From Maribacter sp. (GTDB taxonomy: Bacteria; Bacteroidota; Bacteroidia; Flavobacteriales; Flavobacteriaceae): a stretch of 53,960 nucleotides of DNA. The translations under genes were made by a program, and so were the position numbers. The DNA lies in assembly GCA_024228355.1 (NCBI GenBank), contig JAAETN010000144.1:1-53960 (forward strand), given 5' to 3'. Every line of letters begins with the position of its first letter. Position 1 is the first letter of the stretch. The notes below the pieces were generated by a model. It was not told the origin of the DNA, did not search any database, and saw nothing but the letters and a program-made list of their open reading frames with translations. Of the stretch, positions 9,001 to 17,995 are shown piece by piece.

Positions 9001-9314
9001 AGCCTTGGTATAGAGGAAGAGGAGGTGGATTCGGCTCTTCTCCAATTAACGAACTAGCTATAAGAGATGCTTCTTGGGTTAGGTTGAGAGAACTTTCTTT
9101 AGGGTACACTTTAAATTCTGAAGAATTCAGAAAAAAAACCAAATTATCTTCCATTGACTTTACATTTACAGGTAGAAACTTGGCATTATGGTCAGACGTT
9201 GTAGGTGTAGACCCAGAAATCAATCAAAGTGGAGTCGCAAATGGATTTGGAATAGATTACTTTACAAATCCAACGACTAAATCATTTGTGTTTTCAATAA
9301 AATTAAACTATTAA
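6093..9314 (+). CDS. SusC/RagA TonB-dependent outer-membrane transporter
   Basis: The 1073-residue protein has a signal peptide (ending ILAQ), a carboxypeptidase-regulatory-like domain (about 27-110, GTVSDTSGPLPGASVVVKG), the TonB box region EVVVTALGF, a plug with QIRGANTIGG and a long beta-barrel ending in a Tyr (FSIKLNY). It imports a large ligand across the outer membrane together with the SusD protein that follows 18 nt later (taking the ATG at 9333). Lack of glycoside hydrolases and presence of a carboxypeptidase, deacylase and amino-acid symporter suggest a peptide-type ligand rather than glycan. The coding strand contains a run of nine G at 7621-7629 (codons R510-V513), unusual in this AT-rich sequence. 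The start could also be the ATG at 6099. Confidence 0.95.
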   Translation: MNMIKKQFLGFCVLLLSSSFILAQNEVTGTVSDTSGPLPGASVVVKGTSKGTTTDFDGNYSISLSSGDAILVFSYIGYSDQEIPVNNQNTINVTLEESARALDEVVVTALGFTVDRKTLGATYSKINADDARQSGETGVINSLAGKASGVKISRANGDPGAGSSIQIRGANTIGGNTQPLIVVDGIAFSNENANGIGNAATGGVSQQSRLNDINQDDIESMTILKGASAAAVWGSQAANGVIVITTKKGRNKDKIDVSYNAIISFDEISDRHPLQTNYGQGTGGNWGQNNSRSWGDRISDRAGGNDEFNTSGQYFEAQDGSLYYPITAKNSQRTFVNENFDQVFRTGNSINHSISVSGAGEKGNIYLSFGKLDNKGIIKSSFYDKINASLNATYRFNDWLSIKGKANYINIKSNRIQQSSNVNGLYLGLLRSAPDVDNRDYIGTYFNSGGTPTPLRQRSYRNTYGSKTNSAYNNPGWTVNELKNLNNVDRYLLNLETTFKPTDWLSVIARGGVDNYIDFRSSFFPMFSSGSTPSGGQYYTENRDLKNLTFDFIGRSNFDLTEDLNLSLTLGYGHNNKKRNSIYAEAKGFIFNTRLKDFETLATEANRIALNSKSFFKSDRFFGVAAFNYKDVFLNFSGAYETFSSASEGVFYPAADVSWNFSDSKVFEDSFLSSGKLRASFGQVGVAPQRHRFNTTFEGFTYEDYSDPIDITYFGGGFKLNDDLGNPNLKPEIKTEYELGTDLTFFNNRLGLNFTYYQNEIDDVLLDVTLSPSTGHNNQYRNAGKLENKGLEIDFNFKLLQNEEYNLSLFGNFNNNKSKVLDLAGTDVVSLVGGSITSAAIVGEPMSVLYGSRILRNSDGTPDLDANGFLQQDSEQGVIGDPNPDWRGGLGMSANYKKLNFNVLFETSQGNDYAERTRFILGNFGTHSDVGNTVSPSQDLVDVNGDIHPAGTPTRGNIADFGAGPVLLNEPWYRGRGGGFGSSPINELAIRDASWVRLRELSLGYTLNSEEFRKKTKLSSIDFTFTGRNLALWSDVVGVDPEINQSGVANGFGIDYFTNPTTKSFVFSIKLNY
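7621..7629 (+). repeat. Nine-G homopolymer tract inside susC
   Basis: Codons AGG GGG GGG GTT encode Arg-Gly-Gly-Val in the barrel domain. A 9-G run in an AT-rich coding region is a candidate for slipped-strand mispairing. In this copy the frame is intact (on state). Confidence 0.6.
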
Positions 9315-9332
9315 ATTTTGACATATAAAATC

Positions 9333-10718
9333 ATGAAAAAAATTAACTATATAATAGTTGCATGTAGTCTTATATTTTCTGGATGCGATTATGGGGAATT
9401 AAACGAGAACCCCAATGAGCCTACACAAGTTCCAGAAATTCTAGTAATAACAGGGACGATGTTAGCGGATATCGCTATTAATGCAAGTCATGTACAACGT
9501 ATATCCGGAATGTGGTCAGGTCAATATAAAGGTGAACAAAATCTATACGGGGCCTTACACGGATACGAAATATCTACAGAAGAATCCAATTCATCTTGGG
9601 CATATTTATACAATGGTATTTTGGCCCAAAATGATGTTATCCAAGAAGGCCTATCAGATGATTTGCTTATCGTAGGAATTTCAAAAATAGTTGAGGCTCA
9701 TGCGGTGGGAAGCGCATGTTCAAACTGGGGCAGTATACCTTATTCAGAGGCTGCTACAGCTGGTATTGATGACCCAATATATGATGCCCAATCCAATGTG
9801 TTCGCTCAAATACAGGCACTATTGGATGAGGCAATATCAAACTTAAACGGTATTAGTGGATATACCTTGCCGGAAGATATATTTTTTGGAGGAGATAAAA
9901 CCAGCTGGATACAAACGGCCTATACGCTAAAATCAAGATATTATATGCTTGTCAAAGACTATTCTTCCGCATATCAGGCAGCGCAAAATGGTATTGCATC
10001 CAATGAAGCATCTATGAAGTACCATCCTCCAGGTACAACAAGTGGAGATCAAAATCTTTTATATGAATTTCTATCGGGTTCAAGAGCGGGAGACATGAGT
10101 ACGGATGGCACATATTTAACAGGTCTATTAGACGGGTCGCCAACTTCCAGGAATAACACAAAAACTAATGAGGATGCTAGGAGTGAGTATTATTATTTTG
10201 ATACAGATGGTGGTAATACAGTAGGCGTTGCTGCTGCCACAGCGCCAATGCCTTTAGTGACGTACGAAGAGAACTTGTTGACTTTAGCCGAAGCTGCTGC
10301 TAGAACATCAACGTTCGCAGCAGCTCTCGGACATCTGAATGAATTAAGAGGTTTCTTAGCATCAGGTAATGCTTTTGTAGCAGTCGATGGAGGGGATATT
10401 TTGCAATACGATGCATATGATGCTGCCGATTTTGCCAGTGGAGGTATTGAAAATGTTGATGGTATAGATGATACCAGAGCTTTGTTGAGAGAAATTGTTG
10501 AAGAACGTTATGTAAGTGGCTATGGCACGTTTATGCCATGGAACGATGCAAGGAGATTGCGTGCATCCGACACCGATATATCTGTTCCTTTTCCTCTAAA
10601 TACAGGAGCAGCAACTGTTTATCCAGAACGCTTTCTTTTATCCCAAAATGAATTGAATTCTAATTCAAATGCTCCAACCGGAGTAACGATATTTGATAAA
10701 ACAGAAGTAAACCAATAG
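9333..10718 (+). CDS. SusD/RagB-like surface lipoprotein
   Basis: I choose the ATG at 9333 because it starts a clean lipoprotein signal (MKKINYIIVACSLIFSGC); a TTG 15 nt upstream only adds residues. The protein of about 461 residues matches the SusD-like group 2 family: the N-terminal LNENPNEPTQVP segment, helical TPR-like repeats, and a C-terminal NDARRLRASDTD segment. It caps the SusC barrel and binds the incoming ligand at the cell surface. It follows susC closely and is followed by a strong hairpin terminator. Ligand identity is not readable; the neighbouring peptidase and deacylase point to peptides or acylated amino acids. Confidence 0.93.
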   Translation: MKKINYIIVACSLIFSGCDYGELNENPNEPTQVPEILVITGTMLADIAINASHVQRISGMWSGQYKGEQNLYGALHGYEISTEESNSSWAYLYNGILAQNDVIQEGLSDDLLIVGISKIVEAHAVGSACSNWGSIPYSEAATAGIDDPIYDAQSNVFAQIQALLDEAISNLNGISGYTLPEDIFFGGDKTSWIQTAYTLKSRYYMLVKDYSSAYQAAQNGIASNEASMKYHPPGTTSGDQNLLYEFLSGSRAGDMSTDGTYLTGLLDGSPTSRNNTKTNEDARSEYYYFDTDGGNTVGVAAATAPMPLVTYEENLLTLAEAAARTSTFAAALGHLNELRGFLASGNAFVAVDGGDILQYDAYDAADFASGGIENVDGIDDTRALLREIVEERYVSGYGTFMPWNDARRLRASDTDISVPFPLNTGAATVYPERFLLSQNELNSNSNAPTGVTIFDKTEVNQ

Positions 10719-10770
10719 AATTCATTTTAATCCTATTGTTAAAAAATTATTTGAGTTAGTTCTATTATAA

Positions 10771-10805
10771 AAGGCTGTTTGACCTTTCTTAAACAGCCTT
10801 TTTTC
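10771..10805 (+). terminator. Intrinsic terminator after susD
   Basis: A perfect 10-bp stem AAGGCTGTTT/AAACAGCCTT with a 10-nt loop is followed by TTTT. A-rich sequence precedes the stem. It probably limits readthrough from the transporter genes into the catabolic genes that begin at 10825. Confidence 0.85.
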
Positions 10806-10824
10806 AAAAAAGTTATACTAAAAT

Positions 10825-11820
10825 ATGATACATGTCCTACAAATAGGGTTTGGTCCGCTAGGGATTCAAACAGCAAAATTTATTGCTCAGAAAAAACAGG
10901 TTAAAACGGTAGCCGTGATAGATATAAATACCGAGTTGGCAAATAGATCATTGCAAACTATTGATAATGAACTATCAAATGAGGCATTCGTCTTTGATTC
11001 GGTAGAGGCAGCTTTGAAAAACATTGAGCGCAAACCTGATGTGGCTATAATCACTACAGTTTCCAGTTTGGAAAAATTAATACCGCAGATAAATGAAGTT
11101 GCCAAATATGGAATACCGGTTATATCTACTTGTGAAGAACTTTCATATCCATGGGAATTACAGCCCGATTTAAGTGCCCAACTAGATGCACTTTGTAAAG
11201 AACATGGTATCGCCTGTTTAGGAACTGGGGTCAATCCAGGATTTTTGATGGACTATTTACCTTCCGTTCTAAGTTCAGTGTGTCAAGATATTGAATATAT
11301 CAACATAGAACGTATTCAAGATGCGACGTCAAGACGTGTTCCTTTTCAGCAAAAAATAGGCGCGGGGTTGGATTTGGAAGCTTTTAAAGCTAGAGAATTG
11401 GAAGGAACCTTGCGGCATGTGGGGCTTCAAGAATCCATTTATCTATTGGCGAATAGCATGGGTGTCAAGTTGGATCGTGTTACAGAAGATTTACAGCCCG
11501 TAATTTCATCAAGGGATATAACAACCAAGGACCTTCAAATTAAAAAAGGCGATGCACGCGGTGTAGAACAGATAGGTTATGGCTATCAAAATGGAAGTTG
11601 TAAAATAAAAATGCATTTTAAGGCAGCTATTGGTGAAAAACGTTCCTATGACAAGATTACTATTAAAGGCTCTCCGTCTTTTACATCCGAAATAGATGGT
11701 GGTGTTAATGGGGATATTGCCACTTGCGCCATTGCTATTAATAGTGTAAAAAGTATTTTGAAAGCACCATCGGGATTGTTGACCATGGCCGATATTGGCG
11801 TTCCGGGATATGTAGATTAA
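10825..11820 (+). CDS. DapB-like amino-acid dehydrogenase (2,4-diaminopentanoate dehydrogenase type)
   Basis: The 331-residue protein opens with a Rossmann nucleotide-binding motif (IGFGPLGIQTAKF, residues 7-19) and resembles the dihydrodipicolinate reductase N-terminal fold. It also has GTGVNPGFLMDYLP near 133, typical of the Ord/2,4-diaminopentanoate dehydrogenase group. Length matches that group and exceeds true DapB (about 250-270). It is cytosolic, NAD(P)-dependent by family, and probably deaminates or reduces an amino-acid derivative. It is separated by 5 nt from the deacylase gene, and the two are co-transcribed. The exact substrate is unknown. Confidence 0.72.
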   Translation: MIHVLQIGFGPLGIQTAKFIAQKKQVKTVAVIDINTELANRSLQTIDNELSNEAFVFDSVEAALKNIERKPDVAIITTVSSLEKLIPQINEVAKYGIPVISTCEELSYPWELQPDLSAQLDALCKEHGIACLGTGVNPGFLMDYLPSVLSSVCQDIEYINIERIQDATSRRVPFQQKIGAGLDLEAFKARELEGTLRHVGLQESIYLLANSMGVKLDRVTEDLQPVISSRDITTKDLQIKKGDARGVEQIGYGYQNGSCKIKMHFKAAIGEKRSYDKITIKGSPSFTSEIDGGVNGDIATCAIAINSVKSILKAPSGLLTMADIGVPGYVD

Positions 11821-11825
11821 AGGAT

Positions 11826-13376
11826 ATGAATTCTGTAAAAGTCTTCTCTATTCTATTGTTTTTGAGCGCGCTATCCTGCTCAGAAAAAATCAATGAGGTA
11901 GACATTTTAATAATTAACGGATCAGTACATAATGGCCTTGACAGAATGCCAGATAGCACTACCGTTGCCATAAAAAATGATGAAATAGTTTTTGTAGGAA
12001 ACAAAGATGCTTTTCATTTCAAGGCAAAAAAAACAATCAACGCTCGAGGTATGATTGTTTCCCCTGGTTTTATCGACCCCCATACTCATGCTGATAGGGA
12101 ACTCAAAGATCCAGAACTATCACATAACCAACCTTTTTTATTTCAAGGAATAACTACCGTTGTTGTTGGTAACGATGGAGATAGTTTCTATCCGACATCC
12201 AAGTACAAAACCAAATATGAATCACATGGAATAGGAACCAATGCCGTAATGCTTGTAGGACATGGCACAATTCGCAAACAGGTAATGGGTAAAAGTGATA
12301 GGAAGGCAACGATAGAAGAGATTTCACAGATGCAAGATCTGATTCAACAAGAAATGGACGCCGGAGCCTTTGGAATTTCGACTGGGTTATTTTATGCTCC
12401 AGGAAGTTATTCAAATATAGAAGAAGTAGTTGCATTGGCTAAAACCGTCGCTAAGAACAAAGGAATTTATGATACGCATTTACGAGATGAAAGTTCCTTT
12501 ACAGTTGGATTGATACCAGCCATTGAAGAAGCGATTGAAATTGGACGACAGGCAAAATTACCCATACATATTTCCCATATCAAATGTCTTGGGGTAGATG
12601 TTTGGTATCAAAGTAATACAATTATTGAATTAATTGAAAATGCTCAAAAAGAGGGTATAAATATAACTGCAAATCAATACCCATACGATGCATCCGCTAC
12701 TGGATTAAAGGCAGCCGTAGTTCCACGCTGGGCAGAAAGTGGGGGAAAAGATTCTTTGTTTATCCGTTACAATGACAAAGAACTTAAAGCATCGATACTT
12801 GAAGAAACAAAGCGGAATATAGCGCGAAGGGGCGGTCCTGAAAAATTATTAATTGTAAAGGCGGACGACCCGATTATTGTTGGAAAAAATCTTCTTGAAA
12901 TTTCTGATATTTTCAAAGTTCCCCCACAAAAAGCGGTCTATATGGTCCTAGAAAAAAGTTATGTAAGGGTAGCATCATTTAATATGGATAAAAGTGATAT
13001 TCAAAATTTCATGAGACAGCCATGGGTGGTTACGGGGTCCGATGGTAATACCGGTCATCCTAGAAAATATGGGTCATTTCCACGTAAATACAGAAAATAT
13101 GTGAAGCACGATAGCATAATCGATATAGTATCATTTATCAATAATAGCACTTCGAAAACTGCAGAAATATTTAAAATTCAAAATAGGGGGAGATTGGAAG
13201 AAGGATATTTTGCAGATGTGATAATTTTTAATCCTACAACATTTCGAGACAAGGCAGATTATATCTCTGCGTTTCAATATTCAAAAGGATTAGAGTACAG
13301 TATCATTAATGGCAAGATATCTGTTGAAAAAGGTGCGTTTACAAACCAGTTAAATGGAAGAGTTTTAATAAAATAA
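11826..13376 (+). CDS. N-acyl-D-amino-acid deacylase-type amidohydrolase, lipoprotein
   Basis: The 516-residue protein begins with a lipoprotein signal (lipobox LSALSC, residues 13-18) and continues as an amidohydrolase barrel: metal ligands in IDPHTHADRE near 84, THLRDES near 217, HISHIKCLG near 248, and the catalytic Asp in TGSDGNTGHP near 401. This arrangement is that of D-aminoacylases and related N-acyl-amino-acid deacylases, which release a free amino acid and an acid. The lipid anchor places it in the periplasm or at the outer membrane, downstream of SusCD uptake. Substrate stereochemistry cannot be proven from sequence. Confidence 0.82.
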   Translation: MNSVKVFSILLFLSALSCSEKINEVDILIINGSVHNGLDRMPDSTTVAIKNDEIVFVGNKDAFHFKAKKTINARGMIVSPGFIDPHTHADRELKDPELSHNQPFLFQGITTVVVGNDGDSFYPTSKYKTKYESHGIGTNAVMLVGHGTIRKQVMGKSDRKATIEEISQMQDLIQQEMDAGAFGISTGLFYAPGSYSNIEEVVALAKTVAKNKGIYDTHLRDESSFTVGLIPAIEEAIEIGRQAKLPIHISHIKCLGVDVWYQSNTIIELIENAQKEGINITANQYPYDASATGLKAAVVPRWAESGGKDSLFIRYNDKELKASILEETKRNIARRGGPEKLLIVKADDPIIVGKNLLEISDIFKVPPQKAVYMVLEKSYVRVASFNMDKSDIQNFMRQPWVVTGSDGNTGHPRKYGSFPRKYRKYVKHDSIIDIVSFINNSTSKTAEIFKIQNRGRLEEGYFADVIIFNPTTFRDKADYISAFQYSKGLEYSIINGKISVEKGAFTNQLNGRVLIK

Positions 13377-13430
13377 ATGAATCGGAATATTTAGCCTTAG
13401 ATAGTATAATTTAAATATGAACAAAAGAAC

Positions 13431-14735
13431 ATGAAAAAACTGGCACTACATTGGAAAATATTATTAGGTATGCTTTTTGGGATTATCATTGGATTGTTGA
13501 TGACAAATTTTGATGGCGGGAAGGAAATCATTCAGGACTGGATAAAGCCTTTTGGCAAAATATTTATCAACTCTCTAAAATTGATAGCTATTCCCTTGAT
13601 TTTAGCGGCCCTAATAAAAGGAGTGTCCGACTTAAAAGACATCTCCAAACTTTCCAAAATGGGTGGGAGAACTATTGGCATTTATTTAACCACAACAATT
13701 ATTGCGGTTTCCATAGGTCTACTTTTAGTAAACCTAATTAAGCCGGGAAATTCAATTACCGAATCTACCAGAACAGAAATGGTTGGCAATTATACCGATA
13801 GCACAACCAAATATAAGGAAACGGCCAAAACACAAAAAGAGGCCGGACCCCTTAAACCTTTGGAAGATTTGGTGCCCGAAAACATTTTTGATTCGGCCAC
13901 GAGCAACCGTAACATGTTGCAAGTGATCTTCTTTGCCGTTTTTTTTGGAATAGGTTTGATTTTAGTCCCAAAGGAAAAAGGTAAAACTGTTAAACATTTC
14001 TTTGATGGTTTTAATGAAGTTATTTTGAAAATGGTAGATCTGATAATGCTCGCAGCACCATACGGGGTATTCGCATTATTAGCCGCACTAATAGTTGAAT
14101 CGCCTAGTCTCGATTTATTCAGAGCATTGGGGTGGTATGCGATTACTGTCGTGATTGGACTGATACTAATGATTTGCATCTATACCATATTTGTTTTTGT
14201 TTTCACCAATAGGAAGCCCAAATTTTTCATAAATGGTATTTCGCCGGCGCAGTTATTGGGGTTTTCGACTAGTTCGAGTGCGGCTACATTACCGGTTACC
14301 ATGGAGCGGGTAATAGAACATCTAGGTGTTGAAGAAGAAGCAGCAAGTTTTGTATTACCTATAGGGGCTACCATTAATATGGATGGCACAAGTCTATATC
14401 AGGCAGTAGCAGCTGTTTTTATTGCCCAGGCGTTTGGTATGGATTTGGATTTTTCCACACAATTGGGTATAATAGCAACAGCTACCTTGGCATCAATAGG
14501 TAGTGCCGCGGTTCCTGGGGCTGGTATGGTCATGTTGGTCGGTGTATTAGGTTATGCAGGGATTCCAGAAGCTGGTTTGGCACTTATTTTCGCGGTGGAT
14601 AGGCCACTAGATATGTGTAGAACGGTAGTAAACGTTACCGGTGATGCAGCAGTTTCTATGATGGTCGCGAAATCTATTGGTAAATTGGGCGAACCCAAGG
14701 TAAAAAATTGGGATGATAATTATCCTGTGAAATAA
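13431..14735 (+). CDS. Dicarboxylate/amino acid:cation symporter (DAACS family)
   Basis: The 434-residue membrane protein has the glutamate-transporter fold: many helices, a serine-rich reentrant loop (GFSTSSSAATLPVT, near 280), the substrate-site motif NMDGTSLYQ near 319, and VDRPLDMCRTVVNVTGD near 385-401, where the Asp and Arg contact the substrate side chain. Such proteins import glutamate, aspartate or C4-dicarboxylates with Na+ or H+. As the last gene of the locus it probably moves the amino acid freed by the peptidase and deacylase into the cytoplasm. Confidence 0.93.
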   Translation: MKKLALHWKILLGMLFGIIIGLLMTNFDGGKEIIQDWIKPFGKIFINSLKLIAIPLILAALIKGVSDLKDISKLSKMGGRTIGIYLTTTIIAVSIGLLLVNLIKPGNSITESTRTEMVGNYTDSTTKYKETAKTQKEAGPLKPLEDLVPENIFDSATSNRNMLQVIFFAVFFGIGLILVPKEKGKTVKHFFDGFNEVILKMVDLIMLAAPYGVFALLAALIVESPSLDLFRALGWYAITVVIGLILMICIYTIFVFVFTNRKPKFFINGISPAQLLGFSTSSSAATLPVTMERVIEHLGVEEEAASFVLPIGATINMDGTSLYQAVAAVFIAQAFGMDLDFSTQLGIIATATLASIGSAAVPGAGMVMLVGVLGYAGIPEAGLALIFAVDRPLDMCRTVVNVTGDAAVSMMVAKSIGKLGEPKVKNWDDNYPVK

Positions 14736-15116
14736 TACAACGTCTTTATTCTGAACTGTATTGATTTTTAAAAACAGTAAAACATAATTGAAGAAGGTTT
14801 AAAGAATATATAACTATTTGAAAAGCGTCCAATATTTTTATGCACCTGTAATAAATTGATAATAAAAAAAATCATCAATAAGCTACCATCCCATAAAACT
14901 AAGGTCTTTAGTTAATAAATTAAATGAAACGAAAAAAACAAAAAGCTCACAACAAGAAATAAAAGTCATTTGGAGGATAGTGCAAAGTTTGAACATGTTG
15001 GTATTTAATGAAAAATATTGCGGTTTATAGTTAGGTGTTTCAGAATGCTGAACATTTCATATTAGAACCGCTGTGTGGCATTTCCAAAAGACAATATACA
15101 ATATCAGCAATAAGAA
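14736..15116. other. Intergenic, no gene seen
   Basis: The 381 nt between the symporter and the nitroreductase are AT-rich with only a weak 5-bp hairpin (ACTGT 14755-14759 with ACAGT 14774-14778). No frame, RNA or strong promoter was recognised. Confidence 0.5.
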
Positions 15117-15740
15117 ATGGAAGAAGACAAACAACTCACTACAAAAGAGGCAATTGAAAAAAGACGCAGCATCAGAAAATTCAAAACAGATGCCATTCCT
15201 GATGAGGTCATATATGCCCTTTTAGAATCGGCTAGATTGGCACCATCTGGTTGTAATGCACAGCCATGGCGTTTCAAAATTGTCAAAGACAGCGCAACAA
15301 AAAAACAATTGCAAATAATCGCCTATAATCAAAGCTTTATAACAGAAGTGCCGGTAGTTCTAGTGGTCTGTGCAGATATCCAAGGCTATTTAGAGGGGCG
15401 CGCTTCAGGAGTACAGGATTTAGGTAATATCGGTGTCTTTAATGAAGAGATTTGCGAGATTTTGAATAAAAATACAAAGATAAAATCCCAAATGAGTATT
15501 GAGAACTTAAGGCAATCCGTTGCTTTCAATGTGGCTATTGCGATTGAGCATATTGTATTAAGAGCCCAGGACTTTGGCCTAGGTACTTGTTGGATGAGAT
15601 TGATAGATGAGAAAGCAATACGACAGCTTTTCAATTGGGACGATAAAATATACCCAGTTGCATTGTTGCCAATTGGTTACCCATTGGAATCCCCTCCTCC
15701 AAGAAAGCGAAGGTCACTAGAAGAAATTATTATTGAGTAA
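15117..15740 (+). CDS. Nitroreductase-family FMN oxidoreductase
   Basis: The 207-residue protein has the FMN-binding nitroreductase pattern: KRRSIRKFK near residue 16, SARLAPSGCNAQPWRF near 38-53 and GLGTCWMRL near 155, with PIGYPLESPPPRKRR at the C-terminus. Family members reduce nitro compounds, quinones or other electrophiles with NAD(P)H as cytosolic dimers. It stands alone, convergent with the PQQ-type dehydrogenase on the other strand, with only 80 nt between stops. The native substrate is unknown. Confidence 0.9.
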   Translation: MEEDKQLTTKEAIEKRRSIRKFKTDAIPDEVIYALLESARLAPSGCNAQPWRFKIVKDSATKKQLQIIAYNQSFITEVPVVLVVCADIQGYLEGRASGVQDLGNIGVFNEEICEILNKNTKIKSQMSIENLRQSVAFNVAIAIEHIVLRAQDFGLGTCWMRLIDEKAIRQLFNWDDKIYPVALLPIGYPLESPPPRKRRSLEEIIIE

Positions 15741-15820
15741 TGTGGGTTTTGTGCTTATATCAATTTTCGAAAAGAGCCCGGTAATGGTCGTATTGTGGAT
15801 TTAGGTCTTCTTGAAAAAGG

Positions 15821-17593
15821 CTATAAATTTTCATCCTTGCTGTCCTTCTTGGAATTATATCTGGCCACTTTAATGGAGAATGAACTGACAGGAGACGAAT
15901 TATCACCGAATTCTTTTCGAATATAAGTCAGTATTTCGGCAATCTCCTTATCCTCTAAATAGTCCATAGGCGGCATTATCCCATCAAAGGGTTTGCCCTT
16001 CACCTCAATGGGCCCTTTTAAACCATTCAAGACCACATTAATGAGTTTCTTTTGATCCCCTTTGATCCATTCCGATCCAGCTATGGGTGGGAACCGAATT
16101 CCATCTCCTTGACCACTTGCCAAATGACAAGAGCCACAGTAATTGTTATAGAGTTTGGCTCCTGCTTCTACTCTCATGGGTGTAAGGTCATCTGTTGTTT
16201 CATTTGGGGTTCTTATATGGGGTTGTTTTTTTCGTTCTTCCATTTTGGCGAGTTGTTCAGTGCCAAAATTCTTTTTATCCCCTTTGTACATCACACGCCA
16301 AATCTTCCCATGCTCACTTTCGCTTAAATACAATGACCCATCTGGCCCCATGGCAATCCCCATTGGTCTGTAACCAGCTTCATCGGTATCGACTATTTTG
16401 TCAACTTGAACAAAGCCATCGGCAAAAACTTCCCAATCCCCAGCTTTTCCATTCTTAAATGGGACAAAACCGACAAAATAGCCTGCCTGGGGAAAAGGAG
16501 CTCTAATGGTTGAACCATGAAAAGCAATAAAAGCCCCATTCTTATAATGTTCAGGAAATTGATCACCCTGATAGAAATGAATATCGTTAGGTGCCCAATG
16601 TCCGGGGAAACCAATAATTGGTTGCTCGAACTCCGCTCCATTACCTTCTTTGATTCCATCCCCACCATACTCTGGGTTTAGGACTTTTTTCCCTAGTATT
16701 TGATCATAGTAATAAAATGGCCAACCAGCATCACTTCCTTCTTTAACACGAAGAAATTCCTCGGAAGGCAACATGGCACTTTGCCATGGGGAATAAATAT
16801 CGGGCCAATTGCGGTTCATATTATCCCTTCCATGTTGTAGTGCGTACAACGTATTGTCGGTCTGATTCCAATCCATACCAACAATACTTCTAATACCTGT
16901 GGCATATCTATAACCGTCTTTTTGTAACTGGCCTGGACGATTTGCATCGAATTGCCAGACACCGGCATGCCACTCGAGCTCAGGACATGGGTCTTGCCCC
17001 ATTGCACCTGGCTTTCTATCTAGATCTCCAGGCTGGCAAACATCGCTGGGAGAACCAAATGGGATGTACATATGGCCATCATTATCAAAAGTAATCGGTT
17101 TTGCTATATGGGAATATCCAAATGGTGCATTATTGAAATCATCAGTGAGCATGAGTTCAGCTTCACTTTCTGGAACTAGCTTTCCGGGTGTTATCTTTTG
17201 CCTAAAAACCTTACCAGCCGTACTGAAATATAAATAGTCATTGTAAATGCGCATTCCTGTGGCATACCAACCCCGCTGATCAAATACTCCAAATCGCTCG
17301 ATAATGTCTGCCTTCCCATTATTATCAGTATCCCTAAGCCCTATATTCTCACCTTTTTCATGGGCATATCGCATTTTAATATATATATCACCATTGTCGT
17401 TCACGGCAAGGTGACGGGCAGACCCTATACTGTCTACTACAACTACTGCCTCAAACCCATCAGGCAGAATCAATCCTCCATTATCAGGGTCTCCTGGTGG
17501 TAAAGGCATATCCTTATTCCCATTACATTGAATGAGAATGCCAGTAAGTAGAAGAAAACATATGAATATTTTTAAGCGTGATAAGGTTGTCAT
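15821..17593 (-). CDS. PQQ-type sugar (sorbosone-like) dehydrogenase fused to cytochrome c, lipoprotein
   Basis: The 590-residue protein has a lipobox (LIQC near residue 23), then a beta-propeller of the soluble glucose/sorbosone dehydrogenase type (about 40-450, with HLAVNDNGDIYI, ATGIRSIVGMDWN and GSLYLSESEHGKIWRV). A C-terminal cytochrome c follows, with heme site CGSCH near 489 and a later Met ligand candidate in IMPPMDYL. The two-domain layout allows oxidation of a sugar or aldehyde and direct electron transfer to the respiratory chain in the periplasm. PQQ binding is assumed from the family. The substrate is not known. Confidence 0.85.
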   Translation of the reverse strand: MTTLSRLKIFICFLLLTGILIQCNGNKDMPLPPGDPDNGGLILPDGFEAVVVVDSIGSARHLAVNDNGDIYIKMRYAHEKGENIGLRDTDNNGKADIIERFGVFDQRGWYATGMRIYNDYLYFSTAGKVFRQKITPGKLVPESEAELMLTDDFNNAPFGYSHIAKPITFDNDGHMYIPFGSPSDVCQPGDLDRKPGAMGQDPCPELEWHAGVWQFDANRPGQLQKDGYRYATGIRSIVGMDWNQTDNTLYALQHGRDNMNRNWPDIYSPWQSAMLPSEEFLRVKEGSDAGWPFYYYDQILGKKVLNPEYGGDGIKEGNGAEFEQPIIGFPGHWAPNDIHFYQGDQFPEHYKNGAFIAFHGSTIRAPFPQAGYFVGFVPFKNGKAGDWEVFADGFVQVDKIVDTDEAGYRPMGIAMGPDGSLYLSESEHGKIWRVMYKGDKKNFGTEQLAKMEERKKQPHIRTPNETTDDLTPMRVEAGAKLYNNYCGSCHLASGQGDGIRFPPIAGSEWIKGDQKKLINVVLNGLKGPIEVKGKPFDGIMPPMDYLEDKEIAEILTYIRKEFGDNSSPVSSFSIKVARYNSKKDSKDENL

Positions 17594-17995
17594 TAGTTTA
17601 CGTTATTATTATACTGACCATATAAGTTTTAAATAACCCTGAATATAGCAAAAAAAATACATAAATCATTTTTGATCCATTTAAAATTATTCCCATAATT
17701 TATAGTTTTTAGTGACAATGAATAAAATACATTTTTGTCCGCTGGGCGTTCATTTTCTTGATTGGGAAAGTTATTTGATCGTATTTTCCGATAAGCCGGT
17801 ACCTCTCTAAAAAAATCAAAGTTCCCCTTCCATACCAACTCCGCCTATTCACGGTCATTGCAAGAGTCGAATTATTAGGAAAACCATGATAGGCCATCTC
17901 ATAATTCAAAATGGAATATTCTTTTTATTTAAAACGGTATGCTTTATTAGTTTTACCTCTATCTTTACAGGTCTAAATCACATAATAATTTCAAA
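17594..17995. other. Divergent intergenic region with a possible promoter
   Basis: These 402 nt separate two divergent genes. A -7-like box TATCTTTA at 17960-17967 lies 28 nt before the isomerase-like gene. Short frames here (for example 17629-17838) lack protein-like composition and good starts, so I treat the stretch as non-coding. Confidence 0.4.
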
